Below, piece by piece: positions 6,981-14,696 of a stretch of DNA of 44,010 nt (its first letter is position 1; each line of letters opens with the position of its first letter). Made by a program: the position numbers and the translations under genes. Under the pieces are notes generated by a model. It saw nothing but the letters and a program-made list of their open reading frames with translations. It did not search any database and was not told the origin of the DNA. The stretch spans positions 1-44,010 of the forward strand of contig QKJR01000058.1 of assembly GCA_003249215.1 (NCBI GenBank). Reading direction: 5' to 3'. Origin of the DNA: Rhodobacterales bacterium (GTDB lineage Bacteria; Pseudomonadota; Alphaproteobacteria; Rhodobacterales; Rhodobacteraceae).

Positions 6981-8570
6981 CTATTGCAGGACCTGTCCCT
7001 CGGGCCAGCTCATCGTCGTCTCCATGCGGATCGCCTGGGTTGCCCCCGTGGCAAGCGGCAGATCCCAGGCCATCAGGCCCCGCTTGTCGTCGAAATCCTC
7101 CACACTCGGCGCAGGGCTCGCCTTGGTCGCGATCTTCAGATCCTCCTGCTCGGAATAGGGCACACGGTCGATCACCCGCAGATCCCAATCCCGTGCGGTC
7201 AGGTTCTCGACCGTGATCTCGACCACCTCGCGCCGCTCGTTCACCTTGGAAATCAGCCCGCGATCGCCCTCCATCGTCTCGGGCTCGAGGCGCTTGAGCC
7301 GGATCCCCTCGATCGGCCCGAAGCCGAGCCGCAGCCGGTCACCGCCCGCCACAGGCGGCAGATCGGCGAGCCCGACGACCGCGCCATCGGCCCAGAGCGT
7401 GACCGGCCCGGGCAGGATCGGCTCGGGCCCGTTCACACCCTCGAATTCGCGATAGGCGGTCTCGTCGAGCATCGGCACCGCGACGGCGTGCTCAGCCCCG
7501 GCAATCTCCAGCGCATCGAGACGCAGCCGCAGATCCTCGACCCCATCGCGCATATCGACCGGAGCGCCATAGACATAGGTTGCGGTGATGCCCTGCATCG
7601 CAAGGCCCGCCGCCTCGACCACGACCGGTTCTGCCATTGGCGCCGCGGCAAAATCGGCCTCGACCCGCGCGCTTTTCGAGAACACAACCGGCGCCTCGGG
7701 CGGGCCGATCCGCACCGGCCGAGGCCAGAGATCGGAGGCCTCGGTCCGCTCGCTCGGCTGCGCGGTCGAGAGCGTCAGATCGACGCCCGTCCAATCCTCG
7801 CCGCTCGCCTGATGCACCGAGACGAACCGCTCGAGCGTGACCGATGTGCCATCGGCGCCGAGGCGCGCATCATAGGCGGGCGACCATCCGGCCTCGGGCA
7901 CAAAAGTGGTGATCGTCACCGTCCCCGCCCCCTCGACCGCCAGTTGCAGCGCATCGTGATCGGCGCCGGGATGATCGAGCGCGGCCAGGGCCTTGCGCGC
8001 AGCCTCCAGCGCCTCACGATCGGGCTTGAGCGCGAGATCAGCCTTCGCCGCCTCGGCCTCGGCCAGCCGCGCCGTCTCGAGCGAGCCGAGCACGCCGACG
8101 CCCACGGTATTCGAAAGCTCCGCCATCTGATCGGGCGAAAGCCCCTGCACGTTGAGCCCCTTGAGGAACTCGGCCTGCGCCCGCGCCGCCTCGGCGCGCA
8201 GCCGGATCGAGGTAACCGCGCCCTCTTTCTCGCTCAGCGCGGCTTGCAGCCGTTCGACCTCGGCGCGCGCGGCGAGCACCGCCTCGGAGGGCGCGGCATC
8301 AGCGGGCGGCGCCCGGTCGGAGATCAGCGTGACCGCCCCGATCTTCACCCCCGCGCCCGCGACGCGCAGGGCGGAGACATCGGTGCCCTCGGGCAGGTCA
8401 GGCACGATCACCTCACCCGATCCGCCGACCTCGACCACACGGGTCACCTGCGCGCCCCAGGGAAAGAGGGTGACGGCGCTGACGCGCGAGGGCGCCTCGA
8501 GGGGTGCGGCCAGAAGGGCGGCCGGCGCGGTGGAAAACAGCAAAACGAGTGACAATGACAGGGGTTTCAT
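6981..8570 (-). CDS. MuiA-like DUF4139 protein, exported
   Basis: A 529-residue protein with a signal peptide (about residues 1-22, ending ALLAA). The N-terminal part from about residue 25 (RVSAVTLFPWGAQVTR, VPDLPEG, DVSALRV) matches the DUF4140 region. Residues 95-195 are Ala/Glu/Arg-rich and probably coiled coil. The C-terminal half is DUF4139, including GWSPAYDARL, ASGEDWTGVDLTLSTA, and the late VENLTARDWDLRVIDRVPYSEQEDLKI cut into strands (VENLTARDWDL, DRVPYSEQ). The family is described as mucoidy inhibitor MuiA-like; its biochemical role is not known and a periplasmic or surface location is inferred. GGAGGACCCC precedes the ATG. It is monocistronic, downstream of asd and separated from it by a terminator. 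Confidence 0.88.
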   Translation of the reverse strand: MKPLSLSLVLLFSTAPAALLAAPLEAPSRVSAVTLFPWGAQVTRVVEVGGSGEVIVPDLPEGTDVSALRVAGAGVKIGAVTLISDRAPPADAAPSEAVLAARAEVERLQAALSEKEGAVTSIRLRAEAARAQAEFLKGLNVQGLSPDQMAELSNTVGVGVLGSLETARLAEAEAAKADLALKPDREALEAARKALAALDHPGADHDALQLAVEGAGTVTITTFVPEAGWSPAYDARLGADGTSVTLERFVSVHQASGEDWTGVDLTLSTAQPSERTEASDLWPRPVRIGPPEAPVVFSKSARVEADFAAAPMAEPVVVEAAGLAMQGITATYVYGAPVDMRDGVEDLRLRLDALEIAGAEHAVAVPMLDETAYREFEGVNGPEPILPGPVTLWADGAVVGLADLPPVAGGDRLRLGFGPIEGIRLKRLEPETMEGDRGLISKVNERREVVEITVENLTARDWDLRVIDRVPYSEQEDLKIATKASPAPSVEDFDDKRGLMAWDLPLATGATQAIRMETTMSWPEGQVLQ

Positions 8571-8610
8571 GGGGTCCTCCGGTTACACCCGAAGGCTCGC
8601 CGGGGTGGCG

Positions 8611-8646
8611 TGCAAAAGCAAGAGGGGGGTGCCACGCACCCCCCTC
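8611..8646 (-). terminator. Intrinsic terminator of asd
   Basis: GAGGGGGGTGC (8622-8632) pairs perfectly with GCACCCCCCTC (8636-8646) around a CAC loop, an 11-bp stem. On the minus strand it is followed by TTGCTTTTGC. It lies 30 nt beyond the asd stop codon. Confidence 0.8.
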
Positions 8647-8675
8647 ACGTTTCGCTCAGGCCGGCGTGAAGCCGC

Positions 8676-9698
8676 TCAGCCCTTTTTCAGGCAGCGTTGG
8701 CCCAGCACTTCGGCGATCTGCACTGCATTGAGCGCCGCGCCCTTGCGCAGGTTGTCGCTCACGCACCAGATGTTGAGCCCGTTCTCGACGGTCACATCCT
8801 GACGGATCCGGCTGATATAGGTCGCGTATTCGCCCACGCATTCGATCGGCGTGATGTAGCCACCGGCCTCGCGCTTGTCGACGACGAGGATACCGGGCGC
8901 CTCGCGCAGGATCTCGGTCGCCTCTTCCCAGTCGAGGAAGTCCTCGAACTCGATGTTGATCGCTTCCGAATGGCCCACGAAGACCGGCACGCGCACGCAG
9001 GTCGCGGTCAGCTTGATCGCCGGATCGAGGATCTTCTTGGTCTCGGCGACCATCTTCCATTCTTCTTTCGTGTCGCCGCTGTCGAGGAAGACGTCGATAT
9101 GCGGGATCACGTTGAAGGCGATCTGTTTCGGATAGACCTTGGGCTCGACCTCCTGACCGGGGACGAAGACGCCCTTGGTCTGGTTCCAGAGCTCGTCCAT
9201 CGCTTCCTTGCCGGTGCCCGACACGGATTGATAGGTCGCCACCACGACGCGCTTGATTTTCGCGCGGTCATGCAGCGGTTTCAGCGCCACAACCATCTGC
9301 GCGGTCGAGCAGTTCGGGTTGGCGATGATGTTCTTGTTCTTGTAGCCCACGATCGCATCGGCGTTCACTTCCGGAACGATCAGCGGGATCTCCGGGTCGT
9401 AGCGATAGAGCGACGAGTTGTCGATCACCACGCAGCCCTGGCTCGCGGCCTTGGGCGCATAGACCTTGGTCGCGTCCGAGCCGATCGCGAAAAGCGCGAT
9501 ATCCCAGCCGGTGAAATCGAAAGTGTCGAGATCCAGGGTCTTCAAAGTCTTCTCGCCGAAGCTGACTTCAGTCCCGAGCGACTTGCGCGACGCCAGCGCC
9601 GCGATCTCATCGACCGGAAACTCGCGCTCGGCGAGAATGTTCAGCATTTCCTTGCCAACGTTGCCCGTGGCACCGACGACGACGACTTTGTAGCCCAT
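8676..9698 (-). CDS. asd: Aspartate-semialdehyde dehydrogenase
   Basis: A 340-residue cytoplasmic enzyme that reduces aspartyl-4-phosphate to aspartate semialdehyde with NADPH, the branch point to lysine/diaminopimelate, threonine and methionine. The N-terminal dinucleotide loop is GATGNVG (9-15). The catalytic cysteine is Cys130 in NPNCST, and the active-site His lies in VGHSEA. Length is normal and the ATG at 9698 is preceded by AGGAGG. It is a single-gene unit with its own terminator. All diagnostic residues are visible, so the call is secure. Confidence 0.97.
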   Translation of the reverse strand: MGYKVVVVGATGNVGKEMLNILAEREFPVDEIAALASRKSLGTEVSFGEKTLKTLDLDTFDFTGWDIALFAIGSDATKVYAPKAASQGCVVIDNSSLYRYDPEIPLIVPEVNADAIVGYKNKNIIANPNCSTAQMVVALKPLHDRAKIKRVVVATYQSVSGTGKEAMDELWNQTKGVFVPGQEVEPKVYPKQIAFNVIPHIDVFLDSGDTKEEWKMVAETKKILDPAIKLTATCVRVPVFVGHSEAINIEFEDFLDWEEATEILREAPGILVVDKREAGGYITPIECVGEYATYISRIRQDVTVENGLNIWCVSDNLRKGAALNAVQIAEVLGQRCLKKG

Positions 9699-9768
9699 CT
9701 AGGCCTCCTAGCTCTTCAAGAACGAGGCCGCTTAGCGGGAATCGCCCGAAATTGGAAGGGATTCGGAA

Positions 9769-10386
9769 TTATTTCCGCAAGGTGATGCGGGAATCGCGCG
9801 CCATGAGATCGGCGGCCCAATCCGCCTCATTGCTGAAATCATGCGGCACCTGATCGGCGGTGCGCCGCCCCGAAAGCGAGAGCGAGGCGAAGAAGTCGAA
9901 CCCGTAGAGCGTGAGCGATGCGAGAGGGGCACGCGCGAGCAGCTCGATGAGCATCGCGCCGGTGGTCGGCGGCGCGGCGAGCTTGGCCTTGAGCGCAGCA
10001 TAATCGGTCAGCGGATGCAGGTAAAAGCCGGGGCTGGTCGCGGTGGCGTAATCGAGCCGCTTGCGCTTTGGGCTCATCCACAGGTAACGCCCGGCACCGA
10101 TCCGGGCGCGGTCGGCCTGCGACAGCCGCACGGCAAGGCCGAGCCAGTCGGTGCGCGTGCCGTGGCTCCGCGCATCGGGCATCGGCGCGCGGTTGATGCG
10201 GATCACCAGGTCGGCGGCGTCGATCTCCGCCCCGAAATCGGTCTCAGCCAGCGCGCGCGCATTGCCGACAAGTGCCACCCGCTTGCCGCCCACGGCCTCG
10301 AGCAGAGCCGCCTGCGGCACCGACAGCGCTGCAATCGGCCCTTCGCGGCGCAGCGTCCGCGCGAGGTAGAAGCCAAGCGCGCTCAC
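9769..10386 (-). CDS. GT29 (sialyltransferase-like) glycosyltransferase
   Basis: A 205-residue protein with the three landmarks of family GT29. Motif L: VALVGNARAL then EIDAADLVIRINRAP (about 36-68). Motif S: PTTGAMLIELL with LTLYGFDFF (about 140-166). A late H...E pair: HDFSNE (His182, Glu187). GT29 enzymes in animals transfer sialic acid from CMP-Neu5Ac; bacterial members are few and their donors are largely unknown, so the substrate is open. There is no signal peptide or membrane anchor. The start is the GTG at 10386, overlapping the stop of the upstream GT4 gene (GTGA); the longer frame upstream runs into that gene out of phase. Third gene of an MFS-GT4-GT29 unit. Confidence 0.78.
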   Translation of the reverse strand: MSALGFYLARTLRREGPIAALSVPQAALLEAVGGKRVALVGNARALAETDFGAEIDAADLVIRINRAPMPDARSHGTRTDWLGLAVRLSQADRARIGAGRYLWMSPKRKRLDYATATSPGFYLHPLTDYAALKAKLAAPPTTGAMLIELLARAPLASLTLYGFDFFASLSLSGRRTADQVPHDFSNEADWAADLMARDSRITLRK

Positions 10387-11411
10387 GCCAGCATCTCGCG
10401 ATAGATCGCGATCAGGGCGCGGGCCTCGCGCTCGATGGTGAACTGGTCCATCACATGCGCCCGCGCCTGCGCCCGCATCGCGGCAAGCCCTTCGCGGTCG
10501 TCGATCAACCCGCGCAAAGCCTCGGTCATCGCGGCGGCATCGTCGCGGGCGCACAGCGCGCCGGTCTGCCCCTCGACGATCTGCGCATCGAACGCCCCCA
10601 CGCCATGACAGGCGAGCGCCGGGGTGCCGCAGGCCATCGCCTCGATCGGCGTCAGGCCGAAACCCTCCCAGCGCGCGGGCGCAACGAACAGGTCGATCGC
10701 CTGATAGAGCTGCACCACCTCGGCCCAGGGCCGTTCGCCGAGGAATTTCACCCGATCCGACAGGCCCGCCGCGGTCAGTTTCGCCTCGAGATCGCGCTGC
10801 CAGCCCTCATGCTCGCCCACCGCGCGGCCGGTGAAGACGATCTGCACATCGGGCCGTGTCGGCAGCAATTTCAGCGCCCCCTCGACCAGCAGGTCCTGCC
10901 CCTTCTGGGGCCGGATGCGGCCGAAGCAGCCGATCACAAGGCCGCCCTCGGGCAGGCCCAGCGCGCGGCGCAGGGCGGCCCGGTCCCCGGCGGGATGAAA
11001 GACCTCGGTGTCGATGCCGTGCATGATCACCGTCGCAGGCCGCTCAAGGTAACTCGCCGCCTGCGGCGAAGTGGCGACGAGCCGGTCCATCCTGGCGATC
11101 AGCCGCTTGGTGAAGGGCTTGTGGTGGCGCTGCGCGGCGGAGGTGAAAAGGAGTTTCAGATCCATGCCGAGCGCGCGCAGGATCAGGCCCAGCACCATCT
11201 CGTTGTTGCGCCGCGCGTGCCAGACCCGTTTGCGCCGCGACAGGAACGGCAGCCGCCAGAGCGCCACATGTGGCACCGACGCGGGCAGACCCGGCCCGGT
11301 CGCCACGATCCCGATCTCGCGCGCCTGCACCGGCACGAGGCGCAGCACGGTGGTGGTCACGCCCGAAAGGCGGCGCTTGAGGTTCGGGGCGATGACGTCG
11401 ATCTGATCCAT
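10383..11411 (-). CDS. GT4 glycosyltransferase, LpcC-like
   Basis: A 342-residue GT-B retaining glycosyltransferase. The N-terminus MDQIDVIAPNLKRRLSGVTTT resembles the alphaproteobacterial LpcC-type LPS-core mannosyltransferases (the key piece is APNLKRRLSGVT). The C-terminal nucleotide-sugar domain has GCFGRIRPQKGQDLL, FTGRAVGEHE, FVAPARWEGFGLTPIEAMACG (read as PARWEGFGLTPIEAMACG) and the terminal REMLA. The ExxGxxxxE-like motif is EGFGLTPIE. It probably adds a sugar to the LPS core or another envelope glycan on the cytoplasmic face of the membrane. Translation appears coupled to the MFS gene through a hairpin that contains the MFS stop codon. The next gene overlaps by 4 nt and is also a glycosyltransferase. 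Confidence 0.87.
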   Translation of the reverse strand: MDQIDVIAPNLKRRLSGVTTTVLRLVPVQAREIGIVATGPGLPASVPHVALWRLPFLSRRKRVWHARRNNEMVLGLILRALGMDLKLLFTSAAQRHHKPFTKRLIARMDRLVATSPQAASYLERPATVIMHGIDTEVFHPAGDRAALRRALGLPEGGLVIGCFGRIRPQKGQDLLVEGALKLLPTRPDVQIVFTGRAVGEHEGWQRDLEAKLTAAGLSDRVKFLGERPWAEVVQLYQAIDLFVAPARWEGFGLTPIEAMACGTPALACHGVGAFDAQIVEGQTGALCARDDAAAMTEALRGLIDDREGLAAMRAQARAHVMDQFTIEREARALIAIYREMLA

Positions 11412-11429
11412 GCGGGCTTTTTAGCCCGC
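11412..11429 (-). promoter_or_regulatory. Hairpin between Shine-Dalgarno and start codon of the GT4 gene
   Basis: On the minus strand GCGGGCT-AAAA-AGCCCGC forms a perfect 7-bp hairpin immediately before the GT4 ATG. The UAA stop of the MFS gene begins at the top of the stem and ends in the loop. The only purine-rich site, GGAGGC, lies just upstream of the hairpin, so folding would bring it close to the ATG. Confidence 0.55.
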
Positions 11430-12614
11430 CGCCTCCGGCTTGTCGCGGGCGAAAAGATAAACGGCAAGGCCGATCACCAGCGGGATCAGGAAGAAGAGGA
11501 ACAGCACGCCATAGGCATGGGCCGGATCGCCCGCGCGGCTCGCCGCCTCGAAGACCGGACGCGAGCCGAAGCTCGCGAGCGCCACGCCGGTGATCGAGAA
11601 CATGTTGAGAAGCGAAACGCCGCGCCCCACAAGATGCGGCGGGAAGAACGCCCGGCCATGCGCGATCAGCACGGCAAAGGACGAGCCGAAGAAGCCGACC
11701 AGGCCAAGCAACGCCGTCGCCCCCCAGAGCCCGATGCCGGGGTTGAGCCAGAGCGCGACGAGCGCCCCCGCCAGCACGGTATTGCCGATCAGCGCGACGC
11801 GCTTGTGGCTGCCGAAAATCCGGTCCGCCGGGCCATAGGCGAAATTGCCCGACACCATAGCAAACCCCATGATCAGTGTGACCCGTCCGATCAGCGCGGC
11901 ATCCGCGCCGTGGATCGCGGTCAGCCAAGGCCCCGCCCAGAGGCCGCGAATGCCCGCCGCGGTGGTGTAATTCGCAAGCGTCAGCGGCAGGATGAACCAG
12001 ATCGCCGGCAGCTTCAGGATATCGAGCACCGAGCCATGCGCCACGCCCTCGGGGCGCGCGACCCGCTCGGGGTCTCGGGTGAAGGTCAGGATCGCCAGCG
12101 CCACCGCCAGCGTGATCGCCGCCAGCGCCCAGAGCGTCGCGCGCCAGCCCACCGCTGCGACCACCCATGCCAGCGGCGCCGCCCCGGCGAGGTTGCCGAG
12201 GCTGCCGACCCCGATCACCCCGGCCGCAAGCGTACCGAAAAGCGCGGGCGGGAAGCTGCGCGCAAAGATGTAATAGCTGCCCATCAAGACCGGCGAGCAG
12301 CCGATCCCGATCAGCACCATGGCAAGGTGAATACCCCATGGCCCGCCGGCCATGGCAAAGGCCGCCGCCCCGCCGCCGCCGCCCAGTGCCAGCAGCCAGC
12401 CAACCGTGCGCCGCGGCCCGATCCGGTCGAGCGCCTCGCCCACCGGCAATTGCATCACCCCGAAGGCCACATACCAAAGCCCGAGCGAGACCGCCAAATC
12501 CCCGGCGCTCGCGCCCAGTTCGGCCTTGAGGACCGGCGTCAGAACCGCGAGGCACGCGCGGTAGAACTGGCTGAGCACATAGCCCGCCACCAGAAAGGCG
12601 ATCGACAGATGCAT
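11421..12614 (-). CDS. Major facilitator superfamily transporter
   Basis: A 397-residue inner-membrane transporter with about 12 hydrophobic segments. The typical MFS loop 2-3 motif appears as GEALDRIGPRRTVGW, with matching FGSHKRV in the second half. Hydrophobic helices include LSIAFLVAGYVLSQFY at the N-terminus and FLFFLIPLVIGLAVYLF at the C-terminus. The substrate cannot be read from sequence. The ATG at 12614 follows GGGAGGA at 4 nt; the frame continues upstream but into non-membrane sequence. It is the first gene of the unit with GT4 and GT29, which hints at transport linked to envelope glycans, though the unit may be coincidental. Confidence 0.85.
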   Translation of the reverse strand: MHLSIAFLVAGYVLSQFYRACLAVLTPVLKAELGASAGDLAVSLGLWYVAFGVMQLPVGEALDRIGPRRTVGWLLALGGGGGAAAFAMAGGPWGIHLAMVLIGIGCSPVLMGSYYIFARSFPPALFGTLAAGVIGVGSLGNLAGAAPLAWVVAAVGWRATLWALAAITLAVALAILTFTRDPERVARPEGVAHGSVLDILKLPAIWFILPLTLANYTTAAGIRGLWAGPWLTAIHGADAALIGRVTLIMGFAMVSGNFAYGPADRIFGSHKRVALIGNTVLAGALVALWLNPGIGLWGATALLGLVGFFGSSFAVLIAHGRAFFPPHLVGRGVSLLNMFSITGVALASFGSRPVFEAASRAGDPAHAYGVLFLFFLIPLVIGLAVYLFARDKPEAAG

Positions 12615-12819
12615 GTGGTCCTCCCAAACCCGGCGCCAAGCTGACGCAAGCGCGAGACCGGTGCAAGGGGCGTTGCGGCCGCGCCGGATCGGCGGTGGCC
12701 TTTGCGGGACTGCGGCATCCGGACCTCCCGCGCTGGCTTGAATTCCCCCCGCCCGGGCGACAGGATGCCCGCAAAGCGTGCCGCGGCCCCGTTCCGGCGC
12801 CGCCAGAGGAGAAGAGACG

Positions 12820-13179
12820 ATGGACCCGACCCGGCTCATGCTGCGGCTCTATTTCGGCCCGCTGATGTTCGGCCCCGGCAAGGCCGATCTGCTCGCGGCG
12901 ATCGAGGAGACCGGCTCGATCTCGGCTGCCGGGCGGAAGATGGGGATGAGCTACAAGCGCGCCTGGAGCCTCGTCGAGGCGATGAACGCGGGCTTTGCCG
13001 AGCCGCTGGTGCATTCGGCGCGGGGCGGTGCGCATGGCGGGGGCGCGGGGCTGACCGAGGCCGGGCGGCAGGTGCTGGCGGCCTATCGCCGGCTGATCGC
13101 GCGGATCGAGGAGGCTGGCGCGGCCGAGATCGCGGCGATCGGGGGGCTTGTCCCGCGCGATATATCCGAAGGGAAATAA
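12820..13179 (+). CDS. Short ModE-type winged-helix regulator of molybdate uptake
   Basis: A 119-residue protein consisting only of the ModE N-terminal winged helix-turn-helix: LLAAIEETGSISAAGRKMGM, then SYKRAWSLVEAMN and the wing GGAHGGGAGLTEAGRQVL. ModE normally carries two C-terminal Mop domains that bind molybdate; these are absent. It is known that such HTH-only ModE relatives occur in many genomes. It is therefore probably the local regulator of modABC, 66 nt downstream, but how it senses molybdate is unclear. The ATG at 12820 follows AGAGGAGAAGAG; an ATG at 12778 is open but lacks a site. The 205-nt gap to the divergent MFS gene shows nothing clear. Confidence 0.85.
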   Translation: MDPTRLMLRLYFGPLMFGPGKADLLAAIEETGSISAAGRKMGMSYKRAWSLVEAMNAGFAEPLVHSARGGAHGGGAGLTEAGRQVLAAYRRLIARIEEAGAAEIAAIGGLVPRDISEGK

Positions 13180-13204
13180 CCCTTGCCCGGAGCTGAGCTG
13201 CACT

Positions 13205-13226
13205 GTTATGTCCGGCGAAACATATC
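13205..13226 (+). promoter_or_regulatory. ModE-like operator upstream of modA
   Basis: GTTATGT (13205-13211), an 8-nt spacer, then ACATATC (13220-13226). The half sites are inverted with 6 of 7 positions matching. The layout agrees with the Escherichia coli modA operator (GTTATAT, spacer, ACATATAAC), and it sits 20 nt before the modA start, where binding would block transcription or the ribosome site. Confidence 0.65.
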
Positions 13227-13245
13227 GCCAGGGAGGTTCCATCCG

Positions 13246-14001
13246 ATGCGTTTCACCGCCCCGCTCGTCTTCGCCGCGGCCCTGCCCTTCGGCGCGCTCA
13301 CCGCCGCGGCCGACGAGGTCACCGTCTTCGCCGCCGCCTCGATGAAGACCGCGCTCGATCAGGTCGCGGCCGACTGGCAGGCCGAGACCGGCAACACCAC
13401 CGTGATCTCTTATGCGGGCAGCTCGGCGCTGGCCAAGCAGATCATCGCCGGCGCCCCGGCCGATCTATTCATCTCGGCCTCCACCTCCTGGATGGATACG
13501 GTCGAGGGCGAGGGCGCGCTGGCCGAGGGGACGCGGCGCGACCTGCTGGGCAACACCCTCGTGCTGATCGCCTCGGAACCGGGCGAGGTCGCGCTCGCCG
13601 ATCTGCCGGCCAAGCTGGGCGATGAGCACCTCGCCATGGCGCTGGTGGACTCGGTGCCGGCGGGCCAGTATGGCAAGGCCGCACTCACCCATCTTGGTCT
13701 CTGGGACGGGCTCGAGCCGCAGGTGGCGCAGGCCGACAACGTGCGCGCGGCGCTCGCGCTTGTCGCGACAGGTGAGGCGCCCTTCGGCATCGTCTACGCG
13801 ACCGATGCCGCCGCCGAGCCGAAGGTCCATGTCGCCGCGACCTTCCCGGCCGAGAGCCATCCGGCCATCACCTATCCGGTCGCGATCCTCAAGGACGCGC
13901 CCGCCCCCGCCGCGGCGCAGGCGCTCCTCGATTACTTCGGCACGCCCGCGGCGGTCGCAATCTTCGAGGGTCAGGGCTTCGCGGTGAAAGGCGCCGAATG
14001 A
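13246..14001 (+). CDS. modA: Molybdate ABC transporter, periplasmic binding protein
   Basis: A 251-residue protein with a signal peptide (residues 1-22, ending LTAAA before DEVTV). The mature chain starts VTVFAAASMKTALDQVA, the typical ModA opening that supplies oxyanion-binding serines. It continues with ISYAGSSALAKQI, APADLFISAS, the DSVPAGQYGKAAL hinge segment and GIVYATDA. It binds molybdate (and probably tungstate) in the periplasm and delivers it to ModBC. GGGAGG precedes the ATG by 9 nt. It overlaps modB by 4 nt, and a ModE-like operator lies just upstream. Confidence 0.95.
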   Translation: MRFTAPLVFAAALPFGALTAAADEVTVFAAASMKTALDQVAADWQAETGNTTVISYAGSSALAKQIIAGAPADLFISASTSWMDTVEGEGALAEGTRRDLLGNTLVLIASEPGEVALADLPAKLGDEHLAMALVDSVPAGQYGKAALTHLGLWDGLEPQVAQADNVRAALALVATGEAPFGIVYATDAAAEPKVHVAATFPAESHPAITYPVAILKDAPAPAAAQALLDYFGTPAAVAIFEGQGFAVKGAE

Positions 14002-14696
14002 GCCCACTCAGCCCCGCCGAGCTCTCGGCGCTCCTGCTCTCGCTCAAGGTCTCGGGGGTGGCGGTCATCGCATCGCTGCCCCTCGGGCTTGTCGTGGCGC
14101 TGTGGCTCGCGCGCGGGCGCGGGCCGCTGGTCGGCGCGGTCAATGCGCTCGTCCACCTGCCGCTGATCCTGCCGCCGGTGGTGACCGGGTATTTCCTGCT
14201 CCTGACCTTCGGGCGCAAGGGGCCGGTTGGCGCCGTCCTCGATCAGGCCTTCGGCCTCGTCTTCGCCTTTCGCTGGACGGGGGCGGCCCTCGCCGCCGCG
14301 ATCATGGGCTTTCCGCTGATGGTGCGGGCGATGCGGCTCGCCATCGAGGCGGTCGATCCGCGGCTCGAAGCCGCCGCCGCAACGCTCGGCGCCTCGCGCA
14401 TCGCGGTGTTCGCGCGCGTCACGCTGCCCTTGATCCTGCCCGGGGTGATCGCAGGCGCGATCCTCGCCTTCGCCAAGGCGATGGGCGAATTCGGCGCGAC
14501 GATCACCTTCGTTTCGAACATCCCGGGCCAGACCCGCACCCTGCCCGCCGCGATCTATACCGCGCTGCAGGTGCCGGGCGAGGAACCGCTCGCCGCCCGT
14601 CTCGCGGTGATCTCGGTCGCCGTGGCGCTGGCCGCGCTCTTCGCCTCGGAATTCGTCTCGCGCCGGATCGCCGCGCGGATCCGCGGGGGCGTCTGA
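13998..14696 (+). CDS. modB: Molybdate ABC transporter permease
   Basis: A 232-residue inner-membrane permease with about five membrane helices. The EAA loop that contacts the ATPase is ATLGASRIAVFARVTLPLIL, preceded by FPLMVRAMRLAIEAVD and followed by AFAKAMGEFGATITF, all characteristic of ModB. The start overlaps the stop of modA as ATGA and the stop overlaps the start of modC as TGATG, so the three proteins are translated in step. Confidence 0.95.
   Translation: MSPLSPAELSALLLSLKVSGVAVIASLPLGLVVALWLARGRGPLVGAVNALVHLPLILPPVVTGYFLLLTFGRKGPVGAVLDQAFGLVFAFRWTGAALAAAIMGFPLMVRAMRLAIEAVDPRLEAAAATLGASRIAVFARVTLPLILPGVIAGAILAFAKAMGEFGATITFVSNIPGQTRTLPAAIYTALQVPGEEPLAARLAVISVAVALAALFASEFVSRRIAARIRGGV

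Noticed and set aside
12778..12819. Earlier ATG for the ModE-type regulator
   Set aside because: It has no ribosome binding site, and the added residues are outside the conserved winged helix; the ATG at 12820 follows a strong AGAGGAG.
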